64,000 bases of DNA, taken from assembly GCA_020073465.1 (NCBI GenBank), contig JAIQFC010000019.1, forward strand, positions 56,634 through 120,633. Reading direction: 5' to 3'. The notes below the pieces were generated by a model, which saw only the letters and a program-made list of their open reading frames with translations, was not told the DNA's origin and did no database searches. Each line of letters starts with the position of its first letter. Position 1 is the first letter of the stretch. The DNA is from Terriglobia bacterium (GTDB lineage Bacteria > Acidobacteriota > Terriglobia > Terriglobales > Acidobacteriaceae). This document shows positions 17,014-25,729 of this stretch, piece by piece. Both the position numbers and the translations under genes were made by a program.

Positions 17014-19518
17014 CTAGCGACCGTTGCCCGGTTCCAACACCAGCCGGTGCACCTTCGAATTCTCGACCGCTTTGGCAGTGAACGGAAGCGCAAACGTTGT
17101 GCCCTCGTACCATGCCTTCCACTGGTCCATGTAGTAGGGACTTAGAAAATTGCCTCCCTGTCCGGTCACAATGTTCAAGGTGGATTGATCGAGGTCCGCC
17201 AGATTCGCGGTAAAGCGTTCCGAGGGCCCGTGGGTCGGAGTCACCGCCTTCACGGTGTAGCCGCTCCCTGACTGTTCCTGTAGGCCCGGTCCGGCCCAAT
17301 GCCGTACCACGGGTATCCGGTCAAGGATGGGGTGTTGAATCTCAACTGCGTTATAGGCTCCCCATCGCCAGGAAGCCAGGTCAGCGGGTGCCTCGGAGCG
17401 AGCCACCGCCGCCTCCACTGCAGCGGTCAACAGTTCGTCGTAATTGGGATACTTATCCGGCAGCCAGCGCCTAGGCCGGTGCAGCAAAACGTTCTCGAAC
17501 CACACGGAACGCATTTCCCACGAATAGGTCTTCCAACTCAGGACCTCCTGCTCTTCTTTCGGATCGCTGGGCGCCGCTCCCAGCCTGGGCTCGAGAAGCA
17601 ATCGCCTGAGCTCCCTGATCGAGAACTCGGTGATCACGGGCGCGGCCGAGGCGGCCACCATGCGTCCATCCCAGTTCCGCATGAGGTCGGCGGCTTGCCT
17701 GGCGCGTGCCGAGGGTTTGGAGGCGTGGTCCACGGCATACACAAGACGCTCGGCAGCAAACTGGTCAGGCTCTGAATGGATGTCGGTCTGAAGGGCGAGC
17801 ATGTCAGCCGGAGAAAATTTCCGCCCCGACTCCAGCACGTGGTAAATCCGCGCCGTCCGCCAGGGAGCTTCCCACTCCATGCTGATCGGGTAGGGATAGC
17901 CGTCCGGGGAAATCCTCCCGTTCGCAGTGGCAATAATTCCCGACGGCGGGTTGTACACACTGGGCAACCTCTCGAATGGAACGTAGCCTGTCCACTCATG
18001 AGCATTGTCGGCGCCGCTCACGGGAAGACTCCCGTCGCCCGCCGCACGAATCGGCACCTTGCCCGTGGTCTGGTAACCGATGTTGCCATCGACATCGGCA
18101 TAGACCACATTCTGTCCCGGCGCATCGAGCAGGGAGAAAGCGTGGCGAAATTCTTCCCAGTTCTGCGCGGAGTTCACGTCGAAGAACGGAATTCGCAGCC
18201 CGTCATACAGCGTCCAACAGAGAGCCATCGGCCGGGTTTCACCGGGAACCAGTTCCGTGATCACGGGGCCGTGCCGGGTAATCTTCACGTCGACGGTGAC
18301 GTCCGGCTTGCCTTTTACGTGGATCACTTCGGTGCGGTGCTCCGGCTGCGCCCAGCCTTGCGGAGTCTGATATGCGCCCTGCGGGTTGAAGTTCTCGATG
18401 TAGACATCCGTAACCGTGGGGCCGACATTGGTGAATCCCCATGCGATTCGCTGGTTTTGACCGACGATCACGAACGGCATGCCGGGCAACGTTACGCCCG
18501 CCACGTCGAGATTGCCGGAGCGCAGGTGCGCCTCATACCACAGGTTCGGCATCTGGTGGCCGAGATGCATGTCATTTGAGAGCAGGGGCTTCCCCGTGAC
18601 GGTGTGTGCGCCGGAAACTACCCAGTCATTCGATCCATTGACGGGCAGGTCGTCGTACGCATGAGGAGCGACGAGCCCAGGCTTCCGCCGTTGCGTTACC
18701 GAGTTGTCTGCCCCCGAATCGTCTTCGTCATCCTCGTCGGAGTCGCTGTTGTTGGTGGTGTTCTCTTCGCTCATATCCTCCCGTATCACCGTCGGAGGAC
18801 GATCGTGCCAGGACCGATTGACATAGAGATCTGCAGTGAGCTCCGGGCCGAGCTTGGCTAGAATTTTCTCCCGGGCAAGCGTGTCGCCGAAGTAGTGATA
18901 GTTGAGATCCTTGACCATCTGGTTGGCGATGACGACGGAGTCCTCCGGCACCCAGGGCCTGGGCTCGTACTGGATCGACGGCCCCGGCTGGTGGCTCAGG
19001 ATGCGGAACTCGATCGGAAGCTGGCCTCGATGCGTGGCAATGTATGCGTTCACGCCTCTGGCGTAGGCGTCGAAAAACGTCCGGTCCCGCGCGCTTGCCA
19101 TCGCGATGGATTTCTTCGCGGCCGCGCGCAGACCTAGAATTCGCTGCTCACGGTCGATCTTCAACGTGTCCTCGCCGAGGATCTCAGAGAGCTCTCCGGA
19201 GGCAAAGCGCCGCATGATGTCCATCTGCCACAGCCGGTCTTGTGCCGTGACGTAACCCTGCGCGAAGAAGACATCGTCGAGCGATTGCGCCTCGATGGTG
19301 GGCACACCGTGCCCGTCGCGGGTTACGGTGACAGGCGCGGACAGGCCCGAAACCTGTAAGCGGCCGTCGAGTTGGGGCAGGGCGACGCGCACCACCGAAT
19401 ATAGGTATGCCAGCGTCGCCACGATGAGTATGAAGAGGACGCCGCCCAGCCAGGCGAGAACGCGCCAAACAGACAGCCGGCGGGCAGGCATGGTGCTGAG
19501 AGTTGCGGGTGTGCGCAT
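17014..19518 (-). CDS. Penicillin acylase-family (Ntn) amidohydrolase, membrane anchored
   Basis: Self-processing periplasmic amidohydrolase of the penicillin G acylase/AHL acylase superfamily, 834 aa. One N-terminal transmembrane anchor (about residues 18-43) is followed by the alpha-chain with GYVTAQDRLWQMD. The predicted N-terminal nucleophile of the beta-chain is S296 in NGSNDWV, followed by HLGHQMPNLWYE. Immediately before the cleavage site there is a low-complexity acidic stretch (about residues 251-273, mostly Asp/Glu/Asn/Ser), an unusual spacer. Substrate unknown: beta-lactam, acyl-homoserine lactone or other amide. It is divergent from fur. Confidence 0.88.
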   Translation of the reverse strand: MRTPATLSTMPARRLSVWRVLAWLGGVLFILIVATLAYLYSVVRVALPQLDGRLQVSGLSAPVTVTRDGHGVPTIEAQSLDDVFFAQGYVTAQDRLWQMDIMRRFASGELSEILGEDTLKIDREQRILGLRAAAKKSIAMASARDRTFFDAYARGVNAYIATHRGQLPIEFRILSHQPGPSIQYEPRPWVPEDSVVIANQMVKDLNYHYFGDTLAREKILAKLGPELTADLYVNRSWHDRPPTVIREDMSEENTTNNSDSDEDDEDDSGADNSVTQRRKPGLVAPHAYDDLPVNGSNDWVVSGAHTVTGKPLLSNDMHLGHQMPNLWYEAHLRSGNLDVAGVTLPGMPFVIVGQNQRIAWGFTNVGPTVTDVYIENFNPQGAYQTPQGWAQPEHRTEVIHVKGKPDVTVDVKITRHGPVITELVPGETRPMALCWTLYDGLRIPFFDVNSAQNWEEFRHAFSLLDAPGQNVVYADVDGNIGYQTTGKVPIRAAGDGSLPVSGADNAHEWTGYVPFERLPSVYNPPSGIIATANGRISPDGYPYPISMEWEAPWRTARIYHVLESGRKFSPADMLALQTDIHSEPDQFAAERLVYAVDHASKPSARARQAADLMRNWDGRMVAASAAPVITEFSIRELRRLLLEPRLGAAPSDPKEEQEVLSWKTYSWEMRSVWFENVLLHRPRRWLPDKYPNYDELLTAAVEAAVARSEAPADLASWRWGAYNAVEIQHPILDRIPVVRHWAGPGLQEQSGSGYTVKAVTPTHGPSERFTANLADLDQSTLNIVTGQGGNFLSPYYMDQWKAWYEGTTFALPFTAKAVENSKVHRLVLEPGNGR

Positions 19519-19566
19519 GAGGAATCTTTGATTGTATTCCAGGGTTGCGCGGACTGGGCGAGCCGG

Positions 19567-19587
19567 TGAAAATGAATTTCATTTTCA
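19567..19587. promoter_or_regulatory. Fur-type operator, perfect 21-bp palindrome
   Basis: Arms TGAAAATGAA and TTCATTTTCA flank a central T at 19577; the match to a 10-1-10 Fur-family box is perfect. It sits in the divergent gap between the acylase gene (start 19518) and fur (start 19676). It is therefore likely the autoregulatory site of the adjacent Fur protein and could also affect the acylase. Confidence 0.8.
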
Positions 19588-19675
19588 AGATGCCGGTGGT
19601 ATCCTGACGGCGCGACGTTCCGCGGTATTTTTCGCCTGAAAGTCCCGTCGGAACACCCGTTCTCTCGCCGAACCC

Positions 19676-20176
19676 ATGCTGCAAAAGCGCATCGATGATC
19701 AGCCCACGATCTCCCGCGAGATGGTCCGGGAGGCGCAGGGCATCCTCCATCGTCACCTGAAGGACGTGGGTCTGAAGCAGACGGCGCAGCGCGATACCAT
19801 CCTCCGCACCTTCCTTGAGACTCGCGACCACCTTTCCACCGACGAGCTTCATCGCCTCGTGCAGAAGAAAGACGCCCGCATCGGCTACACCACGGTGTAC
19901 CGGACGCTCAAGCTATTGTCGGAATGCGGCCTCGCCAGCGAAGTTGCCTTTCACGACGGCATCGCCCGCTACGAGCACCAGTACAATCGCCGCAGCCACC
20001 ACCACATGGTCTGCACCGGGTGCGGCAGTTCGGTAGAATTCTTTTCGCAGGAAGTCGATCACCTGGAGCAGGAAATCGGCCGCAAATACCGCTACCTGAC
20101 CACGCGTCACACCTTCCAGATTTACGGTGTCTGCGAAGACTGCCGCAAGAAGAACCACGCGCCTCGCCCCCTCTGA
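19676..20176 (+). CDS. fur: Fur-family metalloregulator
   Basis: DNA-binding metal (or peroxide) sensor, 166 aa. The winged helix includes QTAQRDTILRTFLE and GYTTVYRTLKLL. The metal site is around RRSHHHMVC, and CTGC and CEDC form the structural zinc pair. An N-terminal extension of about 15 residues precedes the usual start; an internal ATG at 19721 is an alternative. It is preceded by a perfect Fur-type palindrome. Whether it senses iron, zinc, manganese or peroxide cannot be decided from sequence. Confidence 0.92.
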   Translation: MLQKRIDDQPTISREMVREAQGILHRHLKDVGLKQTAQRDTILRTFLETRDHLSTDELHRLVQKKDARIGYTTVYRTLKLLSECGLASEVAFHDGIARYEHQYNRRSHHHMVCTGCGSSVEFFSQEVDHLEQEIGRKYRYLTTRHTFQIYGVCEDCRKKNHAPRPL

Positions 20177-20320
20177 GGGACTTGCGGTTTCACTGGGGAG
20201 AGGTCGTGGGCCTGACTGCGGGTGATCTTTGTGCCCGTCACGTTCTCAAGAAAGGACCGCCAGGTTTGCCTGTCCCGCTGCCGTTCTGTTAAGGTGCGCC
20301 ACAGCACACTACCGCCAGCC

Positions 20321-20782
20321 ATGACCATCTCCTGCCCGCAGTGCGGCTTTCAGATGCCGGATACTGCTTCCTTCTGCCCAGGGTGCGGCCGTCCCACGCA
20401 TTCCAAGGCTCGGGCCCAGGGCACTGTCGGAATCTTTGCCGAGAGCGTAGCCGGTGCACTTGCCTATGTCACTTTTATTCCCGCAGTCACCTTCCTGCTC
20501 CTGGATCCCTACAACAAGAATCGCTTTGTGCGTTTCCATTCCTTTCAGTGCAGCTTTTTGTGGATCGCGGGCCTGCTCATCGCCGTGGCCCTCAGATTTG
20601 TCGGATTGATTCTGCTCATCATCCCCGTGATTGGTCATCTTCTGCTCTATCTGATCGCGATGGTCCTTGTCTTGGGTGCATTTGTGATGTGGCTCGTGCT
20701 CATGGTCAAAGCCCTGCAGGGCGAATCGTTCAAGCTGCCGCTGATTGGCGACCTTGCGGAACGGCAGGCAGGCTCTTTCTAG
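20321..20782 (+). CDS. Zinc-ribbon DUF4870-like membrane protein (copy 1)
   Basis: 153 aa. An N-terminal zinc ribbon (CPQCGFQMP, then CPGCG) is joined to a DUF4870-like module of three helices with AYVTFIPAVTFLLLDPYNKNRFVRFHSFQC. Its C-terminal tail is FKLPLIGDLAERQAG. The family function is unknown. The ATG at 20321 is chosen because the zinc ribbon starts there. The downstream gene is a paralogue in tandem. Confidence 0.82.
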   Translation: MTISCPQCGFQMPDTASFCPGCGRPTHSKARAQGTVGIFAESVAGALAYVTFIPAVTFLLLDPYNKNRFVRFHSFQCSFLWIAGLLIAVALRFVGLILLIIPVIGHLLLYLIAMVLVLGAFVMWLVLMVKALQGESFKLPLIGDLAERQAGSF

Positions 20783-20921
20783 ATTCGGGGTTCTACTCGT
20801 GCCCGCAATCATTCATTGCGTTCAGTATGACTTTTTGGTAAGTTGCCGCTGCGTCGCCTTGGGCCATATTCTCTCTCCCTGACACGGCGCCTGATCTCAG
20901 ACAGAAGCACGGAGGTGGTTT

Positions 20922-21356
20922 ATGGCGTTCTGCAATATGTGTGGTGCCCAGATTGCCGATGGCACTACCACTTGCGCGGCTTGCAGCGGCAAAGCCCCAG
21001 CCGCCGGAACCAGTACGCAGGGCATGGCGGAGAATGTGGCGGGAATGCTGGCCTACGTGACATTCATCCCTGCCATCATCTTCCTGATCCTGGAGCCATA
21101 CAACAAAAGCCGGTTCGTCCGGTTTCATGCATTCCAGTGCATCTTCCTGACCCTGGCGGTGTTTGTTCTCCACATCGGCCTGATGATCGTTGCCGTGGTT
21201 CCATTCATGATTTTCCTTACGGCGCCTCTTCATCTGCTGGTTACTCTGGCGACGATTGTGCTCCTGGTTTTCCTCGCGCTGAAAGCGAACCAGGGGCAAA
21301 AGTACAAGCTGCCCGTGATCGGCGACATGGCAGAAAAGCAAGCGAACACGGTGTAG
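20922..21356 (+). CDS. Zinc-ribbon DUF4870-like membrane protein (copy 2)
   Basis: 144 aa, paralogue of the preceding gene: same zinc ribbon (CNMCGAQIA and CAAC), the AYVTFIPAIIFLILEPYNKSRFVRF block, and the KLPVIGDMAEKQA tail. A GGAGG ribosome binding site lies 7 nt upstream of the ATG. The membrane helices have diverged more than the cytoplasmic blocks, which suggests the RFVRFH and GD(L/M)AE segments matter for function. Confidence 0.82.
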   Translation: MAFCNMCGAQIADGTTTCAACSGKAPAAGTSTQGMAENVAGMLAYVTFIPAIIFLILEPYNKSRFVRFHAFQCIFLTLAVFVLHIGLMIVAVVPFMIFLTAPLHLLVTLATIVLLVFLALKANQGQKYKLPVIGDMAEKQANTV

Positions 21357-21538
21357 ATTCAAAGGGCTCGACCATTCGCTGATCCTCAAAATGGCGCGCG
21401 CCGGGTTCCTGGAACCTTGGCGCGCTTGACTTTCTTCCTCCAAGCTGTCAATCCTATTAGCTTTTACTCCACCGCCAGGAACACGCTGCAGTGTGGGCCT
21501 GGGGGCACGGCGGAAATCTGGGCAGACTGGGGAATTCA

Positions 21539-22513
21539 TTGCGAATCAGGGTTTTCTATCACGACAAGTGTTTTGACGGAGCTTCTTCCGCCGCGCTTTT
21601 CGCCCGCTTCTACCGGGAGCGTGTCCGGGGGGACGTAGATTTCGTGTTTTCCGGACTCTTGCACCGCGCCGGCTCTCTATTCAATGAGAGCGACTTCGAC
21701 GGCGATGAGAACGCCATCGTCGATTTCAAATACTCCAGTTCGCCCAAGATCACCTGGTGGTTCGATCATCACGAGAGCGCCTTTCTCTCTCCCGCCGATG
21801 CTGCGCATTTCGAGCAGGATCAGAGCAATCGCAAATTTTATGATCCGGACTTCAAGTCGTGCACCAGCTTCATCGCGATGATCGCACAACAACGGTTTGG
21901 CTTCGATCCCGCGCCAGTAGCGGATCTGGTGCACTGGACCGACATCATCGACGGCGCTCTTTATTCTGACGCAAAGACGGCAGTGGAGATGCAGGCGCCT
22001 GCCATGAAGCTGACGATGGTGATCGAGTCCGCACCTGACCAGGGGTTTGTGCCGAACCTGATTCCGCTGCTGGCCGAAAAGCCGCTTGCCCGGATCCTTG
22101 AGGAACCTTTCGTAGCTCCGCTGCTACCTCCGCTGCTCAGGCGCCACGAAATCTCGATGGAAATCTTGAAACAGCGTACGGAGTGCAAGGACGGAACCAT
22201 TTTCTTCGACATCACCGATCATGATCTTGAGGGCTACAACAAGTTCGTCCCGTACTACCTGCATCCGGAGTCGATCTACAGCGTGGGCCTGAGCAAGAGC
22301 AGCTTCCGGGTGAAAGTGTCGGTGGGATCGAATCCCTGGGCTCCGCAAGAGCCGGTGGTGAACCTGGCGAAGATCTGCGAACGCTACGGCGGCGGCGGAC
22401 ACGCGCGAGTGGGTGCGATTTCGTTCAACGTCAACCAGCACGCGGCGGCGATCAAGGCTTCGCAGGAGATTGTGGGGGAACTGCGAGCCGCCGTGCGGCA
22501 GAATCACAAATAA
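21539..22513 (+). CDS. DHH-family phosphoesterase-like protein
   Basis: About 324 aa, cytoplasmic. It opens with RVFYHDKCFDGASSAALF, an Asp-containing first motif, then WWFDHHESAF (DHH motif). A C-terminal GGGGHARVGA glycine/histidine loop is typical of the DHHA1 substrate-binding domain. Related proteins cleave short oligonucleotides or cyclic dinucleotides (NrnA/RecJ superfamily); the substrate here is unproven. The start is uncertain: TTG at 21539 with GGGG upstream fits the family N-terminus, while GTG at 21491 would add 16 residues. Confidence 0.8.
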   Translation: MRIRVFYHDKCFDGASSAALFARFYRERVRGDVDFVFSGLLHRAGSLFNESDFDGDENAIVDFKYSSSPKITWWFDHHESAFLSPADAAHFEQDQSNRKFYDPDFKSCTSFIAMIAQQRFGFDPAPVADLVHWTDIIDGALYSDAKTAVEMQAPAMKLTMVIESAPDQGFVPNLIPLLAEKPLARILEEPFVAPLLPPLLRRHEISMEILKQRTECKDGTIFFDITDHDLEGYNKFVPYYLHPESIYSVGLSKSSFRVKVSVGSNPWAPQEPVVNLAKICERYGGGGHARVGAISFNVNQHAAAIKASQEIVGELRAAVRQNHK

Positions 22514-22523
22514 GCAGAGGTTC

Positions 22524-22553
22524 GTAGAGACGTAGATCGCTACGTCTCTGACG
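22524..22553. terminator. Perfect hairpin between convergent genes
   Basis: AGAGACGTAG-ATCG-CTACGTCTCT (22526-22549) is a perfect 10-bp stem with a 4-nt loop, extended by TCGT/ACGA outside with one bulge. It lies between the convergent DHH gene and the gene ending at 22595, so it could terminate both. It lacks a T tract and also resembles dispersed hairpin repeats of this phylum. Confidence 0.6.
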
Positions 22554-22594
22554 AGGTGCAAGCAGCCGGGCGATGCAAGCAACACCTCTACGAT

Positions 22595-23581
22595 TCATTG
22601 CACAGGTGTCCCGGATGCCAGGCAGGTCGCCGCATTCCCATCCGTCGAGGAGCGAATGACATTAGATTGGTCGGCGCAAAATGCTCGACGACCGTAGCTG
22701 GTTCCGTTCGGCACGGCCGTCAGGTGAAAGGTTGTGGCCGGGGCGCCCGCGCAGTGGGAAATCGAGAATATGTAGCCATAGCGCTTCCCACTGGCCAGTC
22801 CGCTGTGGATGAGCATCGCCTGGTGCTCATTTCTTTCGGCGCCACCGAAGCCATCGAGATAGGACAGCGTGCAGGCGAAGCCAGCCGCCGGATAGGTGGC
22901 TGCGTAGGTGACTTGCGCAGTAAGAATGCTGCGCATGGCCGCGATCACTGCACTGTCATCCCCGGCAGTCTGTATGGTTGTATCCATTCTGGGAGTGATC
23001 TGTCCCGAGACAGCAGCCGAAGCGGCGGCCTGTCCCTTCATAGCCTCGCTGATACCTTTGAGGAAATCCGGATCGGCCAAGGGCAAACGGATGGTGACCG
23101 CAACCTCGTTCAGCTTCCAGATTCCCGATTCCATTTTCATCCCGAAACTGATGCGAGGCATGAACGGGGTTCTTTGCGCCTGGCCATTCTTGTAAGTCTG
23201 AAACGACACCTCAATGTCGTCCTCATCGCCGCGCAGGGCATCGTTTTCGACGGTGACTTCGATTTTTTGACCGCTCTTGGGATCTTCTGTCGAAAGCAGT
23301 ATCGATCCAGTCTCAAAGGTCTCGAAACTCTTTCCTTGGGTCTGGAGTTGGCTCGCCATCAGGGAGTACTGCTCCAGAGTCTTGAGAGTCCCGGACTGCT
23401 CCAGCGTGCCGCGTGTGGCTTCGGGCAGGTGCTTGAGGAACGTGCCCGGCGCCTTGCTGAAGAGCATCTCGGTTAACGCTTGCCGCGCAGTCTGCGGTGC
23501 GGCGTGAACGGGCCCCTGCTGGCCCCAAAGGCTGATGGCGCAGAGAACGACGGATGGCAGAACAACTCCGAGTTTTCGCAT
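22595..23581 (-). CDS. Secreted protein with pilin-like C-terminal domain
   Basis: 328 aa. A cleavable signal peptide (about residues 1-27) is followed by a region with no recognised family (about 30-200) that has a FGMKMESGIWKLNEV strand pattern. The last 120 residues (from AAMRSILTAQVTYAATYP) match the globular half of Acidobacterial type IV pilin/pseudopilin proteins: AEVTYA-like helix, GFACTLSYLDG, and a C-terminal pair of cysteines. The prepilin methylation site and hydrophobic alpha-1 helix are absent. It is thus a soluble exported protein that has borrowed a pilin head. Role unknown. Confidence 0.75.
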   Translation of the reverse strand: MRKLGVVLPSVVLCAISLWGQQGPVHAAPQTARQALTEMLFSKAPGTFLKHLPEATRGTLEQSGTLKTLEQYSLMASQLQTQGKSFETFETGSILLSTEDPKSGQKIEVTVENDALRGDEDDIEVSFQTYKNGQAQRTPFMPRISFGMKMESGIWKLNEVAVTIRLPLADPDFLKGISEAMKGQAAASAAVSGQITPRMDTTIQTAGDDSAVIAAMRSILTAQVTYAATYPAAGFACTLSYLDGFGGAERNEHQAMLIHSGLASGKRYGYIFSISHCAGAPATTFHLTAVPNGTSYGRRAFCADQSNVIRSSTDGNAATCLASGTPVQ

Positions 23582-23731
23582 GATTGACGCTCCTGGCAGG
23601 GGTCTTCTGAGATAGTGACATTCGCTTGCCGGAGGCTCCAGTTACCGAGGTAAGAAGCGGCGTAGCGAGGGTGCGGGTGCGGGGCCAAGGCTAGCCCGTG
23701 ATACTCTGCCTGCAGTGGTCCGCCAGCAAGA

Positions 23732-24244
23732 ATGCGCCCGAACGGACATAGAAGTGATCCCCACCGTCGCCAAAGACAGGCGCTCCGGGCAGTCGCCCTT
23801 TTCGAATTGGCAAAGGGGATCTTCGTCCTGCTGATGGGCCTTTGCGCCCTGATGCTGGTTCACCGCGACGTCTGGCTGATTGCCGAAAGCTTGCTGGCGT
23901 TGCTGCACATAAGTACTGATCGCCACCCTGCGCAGGTCTTTCTTGATTTCGCCGACAACGTGACGGACGCGCGTCTGTGGGGCGCCGCGCGCATCGCGTT
24001 CGCCTATGCTGCACTGCGCTTTACGGAAGCCTATGGTTTGTGGCAGGAGCGCCCGTGGGCCGAGTGGGTTGCCTTTGTATCCGGGGCCCTGCTCTTACCC
24101 CTTGAGGTGAGAGAGTTGTTGCGCGGAGTCACCGTGCTGCGGGCGGTGCTGTTTGGCGGGAATCTGGGAATCGTGCTGTACATGCTGCACATCTTGCGCT
24201 TCAACTACCACCAGCGGCGGAATACTGTCGCTGCCGGCGAGTGA
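23732..24244 (+). CDS. DUF2127 integral membrane protein
   Basis: 170 aa, four predicted membrane helices. DUF2127 features include VALFELAKGIFVLLMGL at helix 1, ARIAFAYAALRFTEAYGLW in the middle, and WAEWVAFVSGALLLPLEVREL. Function unknown. The N-terminal 20 residues are strongly basic. It is divergent from the secreted protein gene at 22595. Confidence 0.82.
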   Translation: MRPNGHRSDPHRRQRQALRAVALFELAKGIFVLLMGLCALMLVHRDVWLIAESLLALLHISTDRHPAQVFLDFADNVTDARLWGAARIAFAYAALRFTEAYGLWQERPWAEWVAFVSGALLLPLEVRELLRGVTVLRAVLFGGNLGIVLYMLHILRFNYHQRRNTVAAGE

Positions 24245-24362
24245 CCCGAAAAACCGCGCCAGACGCCAGAATTGGAGTCCAACGACTCTGGTAATTTCAA
24301 CCGATTCCGCTCCATAATCAGCACACGAGGAACGTTCGCCCTACCGGGCGCTGGGAGGCTCC

Positions 24363-24887
24363 ATGAGAATCTACGTTTGCGTCGGTTTGCTGGCCCTGGT
24401 CGTGGGAAGCTGTGCCGCCCAGGAAACGAACTTTGCTGTTGGCCCGCAATACTTGATGACGTCCGGCTCGCCCCTGTTTGCGCGTCCCATCGCCACGCCG
24501 TCGTTGTCGTTCGAGACACCTCTGCCGGAAGCAGTGACCAGTGAGCCCGCCGCGGAGCCGGTATCCGGCTTCCAGTTGGAAGCGATCTCTGCCGCGATGG
24601 AGGAGCAACGGCAAATGGCGCTGATGGCGATCTACTACGGAGCTCCGACGGTCAACGTAATCGAGATTAGTTTTCGTGAACCAGCAGGAGAGGAATCAAC
24701 CCGCCCGGCGCTTCCCTTCAGCATCACTGAAAGCGGTGTTACCGCACTTACGGACGCTGAAACCTTGCGCCGGCGCGGCTACGGAGTCACGCTGGCCGAG
24801 GCAGCGCAACAGTGGAGAGCCAGAAGAAGCGTGGCTCCGCACGTCTTTACCAACAGCGATCTCGAGAACCTGCAAGACAAGAAGTAG
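24363..24887 (+). CDS. Hypothetical lipoprotein
   Basis: 174 aa with a signal peptide and lipobox (VVGSC). The mature part has no recognised domain. It contains a Pro/Ser/Ala linker, a helix with ISAAMEEQRQMALMAI and a polar C-terminus. Codon use is like its neighbours. It converges on the FecR-like gene with a 47-bp gap. Confidence 0.65.
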   Translation: MRIYVCVGLLALVVGSCAAQETNFAVGPQYLMTSGSPLFARPIATPSLSFETPLPEAVTSEPAAEPVSGFQLEAISAAMEEQRQMALMAIYYGAPTVNVIEISFREPAGEESTRPALPFSITESGVTALTDAETLRRRGYGVTLAEAAQQWRARRSVAPHVFTNSDLENLQDKK

Positions 24888-24934
24888 GTCTCGCTGCGGC
24901 CGGTTCGCAAGCAGGTAGAAAAAGGGACACACCA

Positions 24935-25621
24935 CTATGGGTGAGATGGACTGATCGGATCGTCACCGCGGCAGATAACCCAGCACACTCCGATCCCGAT
25001 GCCTCCCAAGGCAAGCTCTTTTGCCCATGGTGAGTTCAGGAATGCACCCTTGCCGGCGATGTGGCCGGGGAGCTTCTCGTACGCGCCGCATTTTTCTTCC
25101 CGGGTAGCCTGCTCACCCTCGTGGACGATGGCCCTGTCCGAATCTTTCTTTTCTCGGATCTGCTGCGACCGTGTATCCCGCCGCTCGACATACACATCTC
25201 TCGTGTGGGCATTCACAACGATTTTTCCGTCAACGTCGGTGATATCGTACTGCGTCCACTCGGCGTTCACAGGGATCACTGTCAGGCAGCCCACCCGCAC
25301 CGCCATCGCCCGTGAAGTGCTCACCAGAACTGTTCCGTGTTCGAGGAACAGTTCGTTGTCCTCGTACTGAATCATGGTTTCTTCTTTGACCGTCACGGTC
25401 GAGCCCGTCGTGTCGATGGTCGCTTCCGAGTGCCGCGCGGTTTGGACGTTGTCGTAGCGGAACAATGCTGAGGACGGCGGAGCCGGATTCCCGTTCAGCC
25501 GGACTCCACCCTGGTCGCGCAACATGGCAGCGCCGGCGTCGTCGGCCACAAGATAGACCGGAAGGGTGATGATCATCGCCCCGCACACGAGTTTGCGCCA
25601 TTCAAGCAAAAGTTCACCCAC
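24935..25621 (-). CDS. FecR-domain-like exported protein
   Basis: 228 aa. An N-terminal hydrophobic signal/anchor is followed by a FecR-like beta-helix region with VRLNGNPAP, ALFRYDNVQTARHSEATI and the LFLEHGTVLVSTS step. A charged linker rich in Arg/Asp/Glu and a hydrophobic C-terminal segment (LALGGIGIGVCWVIC) follow. No FecI sigma or TonB receptor is adjacent, so iron-siderophore signalling is not supported. More likely a structural envelope protein. Confidence 0.68.
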   Translation of the reverse strand: MGELLLEWRKLVCGAMIITLPVYLVADDAGAAMLRDQGGVRLNGNPAPPSSALFRYDNVQTARHSEATIDTTGSTVTVKEETMIQYEDNELFLEHGTVLVSTSRAMAVRVGCLTVIPVNAEWTQYDITDVDGKIVVNAHTRDVYVERRDTRSQQIREKKDSDRAIVHEGEQATREEKCGAYEKLPGHIAGKGAFLNSPWAKELALGGIGIGVCWVICRGDDPISPSHP

Positions 25622-25729
25622 GCTTCTTCCACACTACGCCTGCTGCCAGCTTAGTCTGCGTTTGGGCGCGACGCCTATTGGCTCTCGTGGTGACCCGAGG
25701 GAGCGGCTCGGACTTGGGCAGTCTCAGGA

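Noticed and set aside
16313..17299. 328-codon open frame on the minus strand opposite the lipoprotein gene
   Set aside because: It straddles two real genes in a shadow frame and has no start context or family.
24935..25621. FecR-type iron-signalling anti-sigma factor
   Set aside because: The FecR-like fold is plausible, but there is no cytoplasmic anti-sigma segment, FecI-type sigma gene or TonB-dependent receptor adjacent.
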